From QHXM01 sp963697975 (lineage in GTDB: Bacteria > Acidobacteriota > Blastocatellia > Pyrinomonadales > Pyrinomonadaceae): a stretch of DNA of 64,000 nt. This document shows, in pieces, positions 51,930 to 60,756 of this stretch. Numbering within the stretch: position 1 is the first letter of the stretch; each line of letters starts with the position of its first letter. The notes beneath the pieces were generated by a model. The model did not search any database. It saw only the letters and a list, made by a program, of their open reading frames with translations, and had not been told where the DNA came from. The stretch is taken from the NCBI GenBank assembly GCA_963697975.1, contig OY969111.1, forward strand, positions 5,022,001 to 5,086,000, in the 5' to 3' direction. Position numbers and translations under genes: made by a program.

Positions 51930-52379
51930 TTATGCTGCCTGCAAATCCACGCAGCATTCGGCGCAGCGCGTGGCTTTCAAGGGGATGGTGGACAGGCAGC
52001 GCGGGCAATCCTTACTCGTCACCTCGCCCGTCTCCTGTTTGCTCTTGAGCTTGTTGACCTTCCGCACGATCAGGAAGACGACGAAGGCAACAATCAGGAA
52101 AGTGATGATGTCATTGATGAACTGGCCGTAAGCAATCACGGGCACGCCGAGCGCTTTGGCTTCAGTTAAGGAAGTGGGGTCGCCCTTTGTTTTGTCCAGC
52201 ACAAAGAAGAGGCTGGAGAAGTCAACCTTGCCGAGAAGCTGGCCGATGGGCGGCATGATGACGCCATCGACCAGTGTCGTCACAATCTTGCCGAAAGCAG
52301 CCGCAAGGATAACCGCCACCGCAAGGTCCATCACGTTTCCCCGCTTGATAAACTCGCTGAACTCTTTGAACATTTCCAT
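51930..52379 (-). CDS. mscL: Large-conductance mechanosensitive channel with C-terminal zinc ribbon
   Basis: The 149-residue MscL has both membrane helices (NVMDLAVAVILAAAFGKIV and FINDIITFLIVAFVVFLIV) and the cytoplasmic start MEMFKEFSEFIKRG. Pressure-gated pentamers of this family release solutes on osmotic downshock. Instead of only the usual helical bundle, the last 25 residues form a four-Cys ribbon (CPRCLSTIPLKATRCAEC). I know similar ribbons in some MscL homologues; their role is unclear. AAAGGAGAG precedes the ATG. Perfect or near-perfect repeat elements lie on both sides of the gene. Confidence 0.93.
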   Translation of the reverse strand: MEMFKEFSEFIKRGNVMDLAVAVILAAAFGKIVTTLVDGVIMPPIGQLLGKVDFSSLFFVLDKTKGDPTSLTEAKALGVPVIAYGQFINDIITFLIVAFVVFLIVRKVNKLKSKQETGEVTSKDCPRCLSTIPLKATRCAECCVDLQAA

Positions 52380-52408
52380 CTCTCCTTTTCAAATGCAGGG
52401 AGGTCTTC

Positions 52409-52488
52409 AGGGATGAGGGCGGAGGGATGAGGGATGAAATAAGAGCCACCGTCTTTTCTTCATCCCTCATCCCTCCGCCCTCATCCCT
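52409..52488. repeat. Heptamer-unit inverted repeat with perfect 30-bp arms
   Basis: The left arm 52409-52438 (units GATGAGG, GCGGAGG, GATGAGG, GATGAA) and right arm 52459-52488 are exact reverse complements across 30 bp with a 20-base loop. Irregular units are mirrored exactly. It lies between mscL and the hypothetical gene at 52507. Confidence 0.9.
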
Positions 52489-52506
52489 TCTATTCATCCC
52501 TGTTCT

Positions 52507-53064
52507 TCAGGGTTGCGCTTCTTCCTTCGCCGCTTGCCGTTTGTCGAGTAATTCCTTCGCAGCTTTATCAACAATCTTGAGGCTGGGGCTTTCACCGACC
52601 GGGATGACGGCGAGCGTGAAGTCAGAGCAGTCAAGCAGGCGTGTGCGAAATTTCGAGCGCCATGAGTTGGACAGTTTGAGGGCAGTTGTAATCCCTGTCA
52701 CATACTCGTCAATCGTCTGCCACTTAAAAGATTTATCGTAACCGATCCAGACCGAGAAGACGCGGCCATCGAGCACGTCAAGCGAAATTGATCGCACCCC
52801 CTCGAAGGCTGTCTTATCAATCCCCGATTCGTAATCGGGAAAGATGTTGAAGGACGTGACGCCGAACTCGTCGGCAGGTCTGACCTGTAATTTTGGCAAG
52901 CGCGCCTTGACCTGTTCGACGGTCATTCCGACGCGAAAGCCGCGCAACTCCGGGGCTGTCGGTAACTCGGCAAGTTTGACGGCGCATTTGGCCTCTTGCC
53001 CAATCGCCACATACGCACAGGCGAAAAGCAACGTTAAGGTGAAAGCGAGTTTTTTGAGATTCAT
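52507..53064 (-). CDS. Exported hypothetical protein
   Basis: The 185-residue precursor has a signal peptide (NLKKLAFTLTLLFACAYVAIGQ) and a mature domain that I do not recognise. RGFRVGMTVEQVKARLP is a pattern seen in small periplasmic proteins of the SmpA/OmlA-like shape, but the rest does not clearly match. The C-terminus is Lys/Ala/Glu-rich (DKRQAAKEEAQP). The start at 53064 puts the signal peptide first; earlier in-frame ATGs at 53097 and 53076 are possible. Neighbours give no hint; a repeat element lies 18 bp after its stop. Confidence 0.7.
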   Translation of the reverse strand: MNLKKLAFTLTLLFACAYVAIGQEAKCAVKLAELPTAPELRGFRVGMTVEQVKARLPKLQVRPADEFGVTSFNIFPDYESGIDKTAFEGVRSISLDVLDGRVFSVWIGYDKSFKWQTIDEYVTGITTALKLSNSWRSKFRTRLLDCSDFTLAVIPVGESPSLKIVDKAAKELLDKRQAAKEEAQP

Positions 53065-53325
53065 GCTGACCGGCATCAGTGGCGCGTCCTGAGTCAAGTT
53101 AGAAAGCTAATGGGAAGAAGTAAGGAAGCCGATGAAAAGACAGAGTAAAGCAAGCGGGAGAATCCGTAAAGAGAGAATTTGAGTGGCAGGGGTGTGTGTG
53201 AAGTATTAATAACTGAACATCCTTGATGTTCTGCGGTAGCGGGTGTAATTTTGAGCTTGTTAAGTCATCCCACCGCAACTTTGCAGGCAAGCAAAACGTC
53301 CTTTTATATAACGGGAGTTCGAGAG

Positions 53326-53982
53326 ATGTCGAAACAAGATGAGAGCGCAAGGGAAGAGAAGGAACGGCAACGAGTCACACGGCGCGGGTTTCTCAAGGGC
53401 GCGGGACTGACGGCGGCTGGCGCTGCAATTCTTGAGTCAGGGCTGATCGGTGCGAGCAAGGCGTCGTCGGGCGCTTCGACTCCAACGGTCATTGGGCCGG
53501 GACGTGTGCCCGTCATGCTCCGCATCAACGGTGCGAACCAGCGTCTGGAAATTGAGCCGCGCACGACGCTGGCCGAAGCCCTGCGCTTTGATTTGGGGCT
53601 GACGGGAACAAAGGTCGTTTGCGATAGAGGTTCCTGCTCAGCCTGCACAGTGTGGCTCGACGACACGCCCGTCTGCTCCTGCATGACGCTCGCGCTCGAC
53701 GCTGCCGGGCGCAGCATTACGACCATCGAAGGATTGGCGGATAACGAGACGCTCCATCCAGTGCAGGAAGCCTTCATCGAGTTCGATGCAACACAGTGCG
53801 GCTTTTGCACGCCGGGTATGGTGATGAGTTGCGCCGCGCTTTTAAAGCGCAATTCCAACCCGACGCTTGAAGATGTGAAGACTGCGACGAGCGGCAATCT
53901 CTGTCGCTGCGGGACGTATCCGAAAGTCTTTGAAGCAACACTCGCGGCAGCGAAATCCACCAACCGGAAGAAAGGAGCGTAA
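53326..53982 (+). CDS. Tat-exported 2Fe-2S subunit of aldehyde oxidoreductase (PaoA/YagT-like)
   Basis: The 218-residue protein has a twin-arginine signal (TRRGFLKGAG, then a hydrophobic Ala-rich stretch) and the two-domain ferredoxin subunit of xanthine-oxidase-family enzymes: the plant-type cluster (CDRGSCSACT and VCSC) and the second cluster (CGFCTPG and CRCGTY). It passes electrons from the molybdenum centre. The start at 53326 follows ACGGGAGTTCGAG. The next gene begins 5 bp downstream, and the complete order is 2Fe-2S, Mo, FAD subunit. The Tat signal implies that the folded complex acts in the periplasm. Confidence 0.93.
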   Translation: MSKQDESAREEKERQRVTRRGFLKGAGLTAAGAAILESGLIGASKASSGASTPTVIGPGRVPVMLRINGANQRLEIEPRTTLAEALRFDLGLTGTKVVCDRGSCSACTVWLDDTPVCSCMTLALDAAGRSITTIEGLADNETLHPVQEAFIEFDATQCGFCTPGMVMSCAALLKRNSNPTLEDVKTATSGNLCRCGTYPKVFEATLAAAKSTNRKKGA

Positions 53983-53987
53983 AGGCG

Positions 53988-56549
53988 ATGGCACTTCAAC
54001 ACGAGCCGCAAGAGAAGAACGCAACGAACGCTCCGGCAGCCGCGCCGACAGGCGAGACGCCCGTGCCGAACGCCGCTAAAAATCCTCCGGGTGATGCGCC
54101 GAAGGCTGACGCTTCCGCGACGCGAACCGTGCATCTGCCATCGGGAATCATGGGCGCGACGATGACAAAGGTCGAGCGGCAAGTGCCACTGGACGAGCCG
54201 CCGCCGCTCGCCGTCAACGAAGAACTCGCCGTCATCGGAAAACGCACGCCGCGCATTGACGGTCGCCTCAAGGTGACAGGCGCGGCGCGCTATACGGCGG
54301 ACATACGCCTACCCGGCATGCTCTTCGCTCAGATCGTCACTTCTCCATATCCGCACGCGCGCGTTCGCTCCATTGACACTAGCGCCGCCGAGCGTCATCC
54401 GATGGTGCGCGCCGTCCACGTCCTCGACCGCATTCTCGGCAACGCAGAATTGCGCGACAAGTCGAAAGAGCTTCCGGCCAGATTTCCCATCGTCAGATTT
54501 GCAGGGCAGCCCATCGCGGCGGTCGCTGCTGTGACTCAAGCCGACGCTGACGAAGCCGTCAAGCTGATTAAGGTTGACTACGAGCCTTTGCCGTTTGTCG
54601 TTGACACGGACAAAGCGCATGAGCCGAACGCGCCGCTGGTTTTCCCCGGTCCGGCGGATCAAGCTGAAACAGCCGGTGGCGGTGGCGGGCCGCAGGGCGT
54701 GTCTCAAAAAGGAAACGTGCGTGGGCCGGTCAAAGGTGGCCCAAGAGGTCGCCCGCTCGGCGATGTGAAGAAAGGTTTCAAGGAGGCGGACTTAACTGTC
54801 GAAGGAGAATTTCGCACACAGGTACAGACGCACTCCGCGCTTGAAACGCACGGCGTCGTTGTCGATTGGAAATCGGATGGCTTGACCGTCTACGCATCCA
54901 CGCAGGGAACGGCGAGCGTGCGCGACGAGTTTGCTGCGATCTTCAAGTTGAAGAAGAGCCAGGTGCGCGTCGTCACGGAGTTCATGGGCGGCGGCTTTGG
55001 TGCGAAGTTTGGCGCTGGCAATGTCGGCGTGATTGCAGCGCACCTCTCAAAGAAGACGAATGCTCCGGTGCGTTTGATGCTCAATCGCAAAGACGAGCAC
55101 CTTTCGACGGGTAATCGCCCCGACTCCGTTCAGCGATTGAAAATCGGCGCTAAGCGCGACGGCACGTTGACCGCGATTCATCTGGAAAGTTACGGCACGG
55201 CGGGCACGGGCACGGGCGCAGGCACGGGCGGCCCGGCGCAGAACATGTATTCCTGCCCGAATATCCTGACCGAAGAGTCCGACATTTTCACGCACGCGGG
55301 TCCGGCAGCGGCCTTTCGCGCGCCGGGCCACCCGCAGGGCTGCTTCGCGCTCGAGCAATTGATTGACGAACTGGCTGAGCGATTGAAGCTTGATCCGCTG
55401 GCGCTGCGTGACAAGATTGATGAAAGTCCCGCGCGGCGCGAGGAGCGGCGCATCGGCGCAGAGAGAATCAATTGGTCGCGCCGTCATGCGCCGGGCGCGG
55501 ACAAAGGCGCGGTCAAGCGAGGCATCGGCGTCGCTCAGGCGGTCTGGTATCGCCTCATTAATCTGGATTCGTCGTGCGAAGTCCGCATCACGCGCGATGG
55601 CTCCGTCGAACTGCTTTCAGGCGTGCAGGACATTGGCGGCGGCATTCGCACAGCGCTGGCGCAGGTCGTCGCTCAGGAATTGGGCTTGCGCCCGGCGGAC
55701 ATCACAGTCCGCATCGGCGATACGTCTTTCCCCGCCGGGCCTGCGTCCGGCGGCAGCATGACGACAGGCTCGCTCAGTCCAGCCGCGCGCAACGCAGCGT
55801 GGAAAGTGAAGCAGCAGATGCTTGAGCAGGTCGCATCTTCGCTCTCGACTTCTGCGGATAAGCTCGTCATGGAGGGCGGGCGTGTTTTAGTTTACGCTTT
55901 ACATCCTGATTGGTCTGATGGTGACAGAGAGGGGCGCTCCTATCGCTCTGCGCCTGTCAAGAGCTTAACTTTTCGACAGGCGGCAGCGCGCCTGAAGACA
56001 GAACAGATCGCTGCCCGCGCCAGCCGCACAGACGATTATGGAGGTTTCGCTTTCAAAGGCGGGCCGGACTTCGGCTTCGGCATAGGTATCTACGGCGGCG
56101 TGCAGTTTGTCGAAGTCGCCGTTGATACCGAGACCGGAGTTGTCAAGGTCGAGCGCGTCGTCGCCGTCCACGATTGCGGGCGACCCATCAACCCGCTCGC
56201 CGTCGAGAGTCAAATTAACGGCGGCGTGATTCAGGGCATCTCCTACGCGCTCTACGAAGATCGCATCCTCGACCGCAACACTGGGATGATGGTCAACCCG
56301 AATCTTGAGCAGTACAAGATTCTAGGCTCGCGCGAGACGCCGAAGATTGAGGCCGTGCTGATTGAAGAGTACATCGGGCGCAACTCGACTGACGCGGGCG
56401 GCATAGGCGAACCGGCGACGATTCCGACCGCCGCCTCAATCGCCAACGCCGTTTATAACGCGACGGGCGTTCGTCTGCGACAGATGCCGATGACTCCGGC
56501 GCGTGTGCTGGCGGCTCTTCAAGGCGCGGGCAGGAAAGGAGCGGCGTGA
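53988..56549 (+). CDS. Molybdenum-cofactor subunit of aldehyde oxidoreductase (PaoC/YagR-like)
   Basis: The 853-residue protein has a poorly conserved 80-residue N-terminus rich in Ala/Pro and then the xanthine-dehydrogenase large-subunit fold (GAARYTADIRLPGMLF, EFMGGGFGAKFG, AFRAPGHPQG, SGVQDIGGGIRTALAQV, DCGRPINP). The catalytic base Glu is present in GGIGEPATIPTAAS. It oxidises aldehydes or similar substrates at a molybdopterin cytosine dinucleotide centre in relatives. No export signal is visible; export with the Tat-bearing small subunit is expected by analogy with PaoABC. The stop overlaps the next ATG (TGATG). Confidence 0.93.
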   Translation: MALQHEPQEKNATNAPAAAPTGETPVPNAAKNPPGDAPKADASATRTVHLPSGIMGATMTKVERQVPLDEPPPLAVNEELAVIGKRTPRIDGRLKVTGAARYTADIRLPGMLFAQIVTSPYPHARVRSIDTSAAERHPMVRAVHVLDRILGNAELRDKSKELPARFPIVRFAGQPIAAVAAVTQADADEAVKLIKVDYEPLPFVVDTDKAHEPNAPLVFPGPADQAETAGGGGGPQGVSQKGNVRGPVKGGPRGRPLGDVKKGFKEADLTVEGEFRTQVQTHSALETHGVVVDWKSDGLTVYASTQGTASVRDEFAAIFKLKKSQVRVVTEFMGGGFGAKFGAGNVGVIAAHLSKKTNAPVRLMLNRKDEHLSTGNRPDSVQRLKIGAKRDGTLTAIHLESYGTAGTGTGAGTGGPAQNMYSCPNILTEESDIFTHAGPAAAFRAPGHPQGCFALEQLIDELAERLKLDPLALRDKIDESPARREERRIGAERINWSRRHAPGADKGAVKRGIGVAQAVWYRLINLDSSCEVRITRDGSVELLSGVQDIGGGIRTALAQVVAQELGLRPADITVRIGDTSFPAGPASGGSMTTGSLSPAARNAAWKVKQQMLEQVASSLSTSADKLVMEGGRVLVYALHPDWSDGDREGRSYRSAPVKSLTFRQAAARLKTEQIAARASRTDDYGGFAFKGGPDFGFGIGIYGGVQFVEVAVDTETGVVKVERVVAVHDCGRPINPLAVESQINGGVIQGISYALYEDRILDRNTGMMVNPNLEQYKILGSRETPKIEAVLIEEYIGRNSTDAGGIGEPATIPTAASIANAVYNATGVRLRQMPMTPARVLAALQGAGRKGAA

Positions 56550-57532
56550 TGAATAGATTTGAGTGGACAAACGCCAGATCAGTTAATGAAGCCGTCGCGC
56601 AACTCAACAACTCGGCGGCCATCAAAGCGGGCGGGATAGATTTGATTGACCGTCTCAAGGAAGGATTGGACGCTCCCTCGCGTCTCATCAACATTCTTTC
56701 CATCAAAGGGCTGGACGGCGTGAGCGAAGACGCGACGAAAGGTCTTCGTATCGGGCCGCTCGTCACGCTCGCCGAACTGGACACGAATAGAATCATTCGC
56801 AGCCGCTACCGGGCGCTCGCAGATGCTGCGGGTCATGCCGCCACTCCGCAGATACGCAACGTCGCCACCATCGGCGGCAACCTCCTGCAACGCCCGCGCT
56901 GCTGGTACTTTCGGCAAGCCGAGTTTAACTGTCGAAAGAAAGGCGGCGACCGCTGCTTCGCCATCGAAGGCGAGAATCAATATCACGCCATCTTCGGCAA
57001 CAGTCTTTGTGCGATTGTTCATCCATCGGCGCTCTCCACCGCGCTCGTCGCTTTCAACGCACGCGTAGTGCTGACGGGGACGAAAGGAAAGCGCGAGGTC
57101 GAGCTTGAAAAGTTCTTCACCCGGCCCGAAGAAGACGTGCGGCGTGAAAACTCTATCGGGGTAGACGAGTTGATAACAGAAATCCATGTGCCGCAACTTC
57201 ACGCACAGGCGCGCTCCGCCTATCTCAAGCAGGGCGAGAAGGAATCATTCGACTGGCCGATAGCAGACGTGGCCGTCGTCCTCAACTGCGCTCGCGGCGG
57301 TCGTTGCGAGCGGGCGTCAATTGTTCTCGGCGCAGCAGCGCCCGTCCCTTTGCGTGCTGTGAGGGCCGAGGCTGTGCTTGCTGGCAAAGCTATCAATGAA
57401 GAGTCGGCGCGTGAGGCCGCGCGAACGGCAATTCAGGGCGCAGCGCCGCTCTCCGAAAACGCTTACAAGCTACCAATCTTCGAGGCCATCGTGCGGCGCG
57501 CCATCCTCTCCGCCGCGTCAGGAGGCGCGTGA
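56549..57532 (+). CDS. FAD-binding subunit of aldehyde oxidoreductase (PaoB/YagS-like)
   Basis: The 327-residue protein has the CO-dehydrogenase flavoprotein fold: IKAGGIDLIDRLK and ATPQIRNVATIGGNLLQRP bind FAD. It also carries the extra Cys-containing loop (RPRCWYFRQAEFNCRK...DRCFAI), which in E. coli PaoB binds a 4Fe-4S cluster. ATG 56549 is chosen because it overlaps the upstream stop and begins the conserved NRFEWTNA. It likely forms the third subunit of the heterotrimer with the two genes before it. A short gene overlaps its stop in the same way. Confidence 0.92.
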   Translation: MNRFEWTNARSVNEAVAQLNNSAAIKAGGIDLIDRLKEGLDAPSRLINILSIKGLDGVSEDATKGLRIGPLVTLAELDTNRIIRSRYRALADAAGHAATPQIRNVATIGGNLLQRPRCWYFRQAEFNCRKKGGDRCFAIEGENQYHAIFGNSLCAIVHPSALSTALVAFNARVVLTGTKGKREVELEKFFTRPEEDVRRENSIGVDELITEIHVPQLHAQARSAYLKQGEKESFDWPIADVAVVLNCARGGRCERASIVLGAAAPVPLRAVRAEAVLAGKAINEESAREAARTAIQGAAPLSENAYKLPIFEAIVRRAILSAASGGA

Positions 57533-57792
57533 TGAACGAAGCGCTCAAGGCGGATGAGATAATCAAGACAAGCAATGAGCGGGAGACGCCCGTCGTCTGC
57601 CAGTTTCTTCGCACGAAGACGGCGTTCGGGACGTTCGCGGGCAGTCTCTATTCATGGCAGACAGGGAATTCCACGACCGCCGTTTACTGGTGCCTGCGAA
57701 CGATGGAGACGGCTGGCCCCGACGACGGCTACGCTCACCCTCATGCTTGCTGCGAAGGGCGGGATTGTTTTGAGAGACCGGATGAGGAGTGA
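57532..57792 (+). CDS. Small Cys/His-rich protein downstream of the aldehyde oxidoreductase
   Basis: This 86-residue protein starts in the stop of the FAD subunit (TGATG) and so belongs to the operon. It has a core VCQFLRTKTAFGTF...STTAVYWCLRTMETAGPDDG followed by YAHPHACCEGRDCF, with five cysteines and two clustered histidines, which suggests metal or cluster binding. I recall similar small hypothetical proteins in related bacteria but no assigned function. A maturation or accessory role for the oxidoreductase is inference from operon position. Confidence 0.75.
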   Translation: MNEALKADEIIKTSNERETPVVCQFLRTKTAFGTFAGSLYSWQTGNSTTAVYWCLRTMETAGPDDGYAHPHACCEGRDCFERPDEE

Positions 57793-57823
57793 GCTTTTAG
57801 CCGGATGAAAGACTGAAACTTAA

Positions 57824-57847
57824 AAGGCTGCTCCATTGAGCAGCCTT
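57824..57847. terminator. Bidirectional intrinsic terminator
   Basis: AAGGCTGCTC (57824-57833) and GAGCAGCCTT (57838-57847) form a 10-bp stem with a CATT loop and A/T flanks on both sides. It lies between the oxidoreductase operon and the convergent tRNA. Confidence 0.8.
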
Positions 57848-57857
57848 AAAATTCTAG

Positions 57858-57931
57858 TACCCGCGGTAGGACTCGAACCTACGGCCTTTCACTTCGGAGG
57901 CGAACGCTCTAATCCACTGAGCTACGCGGGC
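57858..57931 (-). tRNA. tRNA-Arg (CCG anticodon)
   Basis: The minus-strand cloverleaf of 74 nt has acceptor GCCCGCG with CGCGGGT and discriminator A, D-arm GCTCAGTGGATTAGAGC, anticodon stem TTCGC/GTGAA around loop CTCCGAA (anticodon CCG, reading CGG) and T-arm with GGTTCGAGTCC. CCA is not encoded. Confidence 0.93.
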
Positions 57932-58062
57932 ACATAAGCGATGCTCGAAAAGATAGCACAACAAACCGCTGGCTTGCCACCTGAGCAAAGATAAGCTCAA
58001 AACATCCTTGAAAGTAGTTACCAAAAAACCATCAGTAAATTTAGCCTGAGGTAATTAAGGAA

Positions 58063-58455
58063 ATGATTGTCGTAAATCGTCAGCGCGCCGCCATCATTAA
58101 CACGCCGCACGGCTCGGAGATTCGCCCGCTCATTGATCGGACGACTTCAAATATCGAACGATGCAGTCTCGCCGAAGAAGTGCTGCCAGTTGGCGCGAGG
58201 ATCGGGCGACATCATCACATCGAGACGGAAGAGATTTACTATATCCTACAGGGAACGGGACAAATGACCGTCGGAAGTGAAATCCGGGAGGTGGAAGCGG
58301 GTGACGCCGTTTTCATTCCACGCGGCCACACGCACACGCTGGAAAACACAGGGCAAGCGCCAATGACAATCCTGCTCGTCTGCGGCCCCGCCTATAGTGT
58401 GGAAGATCATCGCGCGGGAGAGATGGGAGAGAAGGCAAAAGCTCGTAAATCGTAA
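58063..58455 (+). CDS. Small cupin protein
   Basis: The 130-residue single cupin domain has motif 1 GRHHHIETEEIYYILQGTG (three His and Glu as metal ligands) and motif 2 FIPRGHTHTLENTG (fourth His). It resembles mannose-6-phosphate isomerase-like cupins of unknown substrate. It is a single gene downstream of the tRNA. Its last codons (GCT CGT AAA TCG TAA) lie in a heptamer-unit repeat, so both the C-terminal residues ARKS and the stop derive from the element. Confidence 0.85.
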   Translation: MIVVNRQRAAIINTPHGSEIRPLIDRTTSNIERCSLAEEVLPVGARIGRHHHIETEEIYYILQGTGQMTVGSEIREVEAGDAVFIPRGHTHTLENTGQAPMTILLVCGPAYSVEDHRAGEMGEKAKARKS

Positions 58456-58516
58456 ATCGTGAATCGTAAATAGAGAAAGCGTTCGTCCATTTACGATTCA
58501 CGATTTACGATTTACG
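58444..58516. repeat. Heptamer-unit inverted repeat with perfect 28-bp arms
   Basis: The left arm 58444-58471 (CGTAAAT, CGTAAAT, CGTGAAT, CGTAAAT) and right arm 58489-58516 are exact reverse complements over 28 bp with a 17-base loop. The single irregular unit is mirrored. The cupin stop lies in the left arm; the convergent GGDEF-EAL gene stops 7 bp from the right arm. Confidence 0.92.
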
Positions 58517-58522
58517 GCTCTT

Positions 58523-60718
58523 TCAGTTGATATACGGCGTATTGGGAACCGTGTGGAGAATATTCTCATCCGCTCTGAGCGGGGTGATTGCTTTCGGTGA
58601 TCTTTCCAGAATCAACAGTTCCGCCGCCTCGGCGGCAACGGGTCTGGAGAACAGATAGCCCTGACCGTACTCGCACTTGAGCACTCTGAGTTGCGCTAGC
58701 TGCTCTTCGGTTTCGACGCCTTCGGCGACCACTTCCATGCCGAGATTGTTTGCCAGCGTCATAATCGTGCGGACGATCTCGGAGTTCTCATCGCCTTCGC
58801 CCATCCTGCCGATGAACGAACGGTCAATCTTCAGCGTGGTCACAGGGAAGCGGTGCAGGTAGCTCAAGCTGGAATAGCCTGTGCCGAAATCATCAATGCT
58901 CAGGTGCGCGCCAAGCTCGCGCAGTTGGAGCAGCATGGAAGTTGCCGCTTCGGCATTTTCCATCACCACACTCTCCGTTATCTCAAGCCGCAGCCAGCGT
59001 GGATCGAAATCCGTTTCTTCCAGAATGTTCTTGATCTGCCCGATGAGATTGGGCTGGATAAACTGCTTGCCGGAAAGATTGACGCTCAGCATCAGGGGTC
59101 GTTGAAGCGATTTCTGCCACTGGCGCATCTGGCGGCAGGATTCATGCAGCACCCATTGCCCGATCTCCATAATCAATCCGGTCTCTTCCGAGAGAGGGAT
59201 GAACTCGTCGGGCGAGACAAAGCCGCGCTCAGGATGCTCCCAGCGCACGAGCGCTTCGAAGCCCGCGATCTGATCCGTTTGGAGACAAATAATCGGTTGA
59301 TAGTAAACGCGAAACTCCTGTCGCTCGATTGCGCGGCGCAAGTCGTTCTCCAGTTTGAGCAGCGCGACGGCGCGCGTGTGCATGACCGTATCGAACAATT
59401 CATAACGGGCTTTGCCGTTATCCTTGGCGCGATACATGGCTATGTCAGCATCGCGCAGGATGTTCTCAGGATGATCGTATCCGGTGGTGCTGAGCGCGAT
59501 TCCGATGCTCGCAGTGGTATAGACCTCATGCCCTTTAAGATTGAAAGGCTGCATCAACTCGTCCTGCACGCGCTCGGCCACGTGAATGGCGTGGCTGAAA
59601 TCTTCCAGCCCATCGAGCAGGATGGCGAACTCGTCGCCTCCGAGGCGCGCCACAGTATCCATCGGGCGCAGACAACCTTCGACCCGACGCGCAATGGCGA
59701 TCAGCAATTGATCGCCAATGGTGTGACCCAGACTGTCGTTAATGTTTTTGAAGCGATCTAGGTCCAGAAAAAGAACCGCGAAGAGATGGTCTTCTCGTCG
59801 TTTCGCGCGCTCAATCGCCAGTTTCAGATGATCCGCGAGCAAGGCTCGATTCGGCAGACCCGTCAGCGCATCGTGAAAAGCTGCATGACGGAAGTGCTCT
59901 TTGCTTTCTTGCAGCGCCTTGCTGATGCGCTCCTGCTCGGCTATATGCTCGGACAATTCTGCGACGTGACGCTCGGCCTGCTCGGCGCGCTCGCGCTCGG
60001 CCTGCTCGGCCTGCGCTGACGTGGCTTTGATGTCTTCGAGATATTTGTGATAGGTGAAATAGATAATTGAGATGATGGGCAGCGTGACCAGCAGCGCGTA
60101 AAACCCTATGGTGTTGACAAACAGGACAGTCACCCCGGCAGCAGCCGCGCCGACGATATACGTGATCGAAGACCAGAGATAGTGCTTGTTCCACGTAGGC
60201 CAGATTGGCTGATTGTTCTTGGACGCCAGGACGACGGCCACCAGGCCGGTGTTGCTGATGTATTGAACCAGCGCCATCACGCTGAGCGCGGTCAACAGCA
60301 ATGAAGGCGTGTGGCGGTAGAGTATTTCGTTCGGTCCGAAGGCAACGCGCGTGATCCAGACGGTGATGAAGGTTGATAAAGCCATCACCGCTCCGCTGAA
60401 GAGAATGGTCACGGGTTTCTTCTTCTTACTGATACGGACACCTGAGCAGAGACCCTCTGCTCCGGCGAGGAAGATGCCCGCCTCGCCGCCATAGAGCAGA
60501 ATGGCCAGGAAGATGAACGTGTCCGAAACAGTGATGTTGGTATCGAAGCGGGGAATCTGGACAGAGATACGCGAACTGATGATGACCGTGATAAAGGTCA
60601 GCAGCAGAAAGCGCATATCAATTCGCTCAGCAGGCAAGCGAAAGGCTGAAAACAGACAGACCAACACACCGATTCCGGTGATTATCCATCTATATTGTTC
60701 GTCCCTCTTTTTACCCAT
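58523..60718 (-). CDS. Membrane GGDEF-EAL protein (cyclic di-GMP turnover)
   Basis: The 731-residue protein has an N-terminal membrane sensor of about eight helices (residues about 10-225, MASE-like), a coiled linker rich in Ala/Glu (about 230-275), a GGDEF domain (about 280-445, with intact RLGGDEFAIL) and an EAL domain (about 455-705, with intact FEALVRWEHP and DDFGTGYSSLSYL). Both active-site motifs are complete, so it may make and/or break cyclic di-GMP. It converges with the cupin gene. No riboswitch or PilZ gene is seen nearby. Confidence 0.93.
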   Translation of the reverse strand: MGKKRDEQYRWIITGIGVLVCLFSAFRLPAERIDMRFLLLTFITVIISSRISVQIPRFDTNITVSDTFIFLAILLYGGEAGIFLAGAEGLCSGVRISKKKKPVTILFSGAVMALSTFITVWITRVAFGPNEILYRHTPSLLLTALSVMALVQYISNTGLVAVVLASKNNQPIWPTWNKHYLWSSITYIVGAAAAGVTVLFVNTIGFYALLVTLPIISIIYFTYHKYLEDIKATSAQAEQAERERAEQAERHVAELSEHIAEQERISKALQESKEHFRHAAFHDALTGLPNRALLADHLKLAIERAKRREDHLFAVLFLDLDRFKNINDSLGHTIGDQLLIAIARRVEGCLRPMDTVARLGGDEFAILLDGLEDFSHAIHVAERVQDELMQPFNLKGHEVYTTASIGIALSTTGYDHPENILRDADIAMYRAKDNGKARYELFDTVMHTRAVALLKLENDLRRAIERQEFRVYYQPIICLQTDQIAGFEALVRWEHPERGFVSPDEFIPLSEETGLIMEIGQWVLHESCRQMRQWQKSLQRPLMLSVNLSGKQFIQPNLIGQIKNILEETDFDPRWLRLEITESVVMENAEAATSMLLQLRELGAHLSIDDFGTGYSSLSYLHRFPVTTLKIDRSFIGRMGEGDENSEIVRTIMTLANNLGMEVVAEGVETEEQLAQLRVLKCEYGQGYLFSRPVAAEAAELLILERSPKAITPLRADENILHTVPNTPYIN

Positions 60719-60756
60719 AGCCGCACGAATTACTGATCAGGAGTGATTGTTATGCC

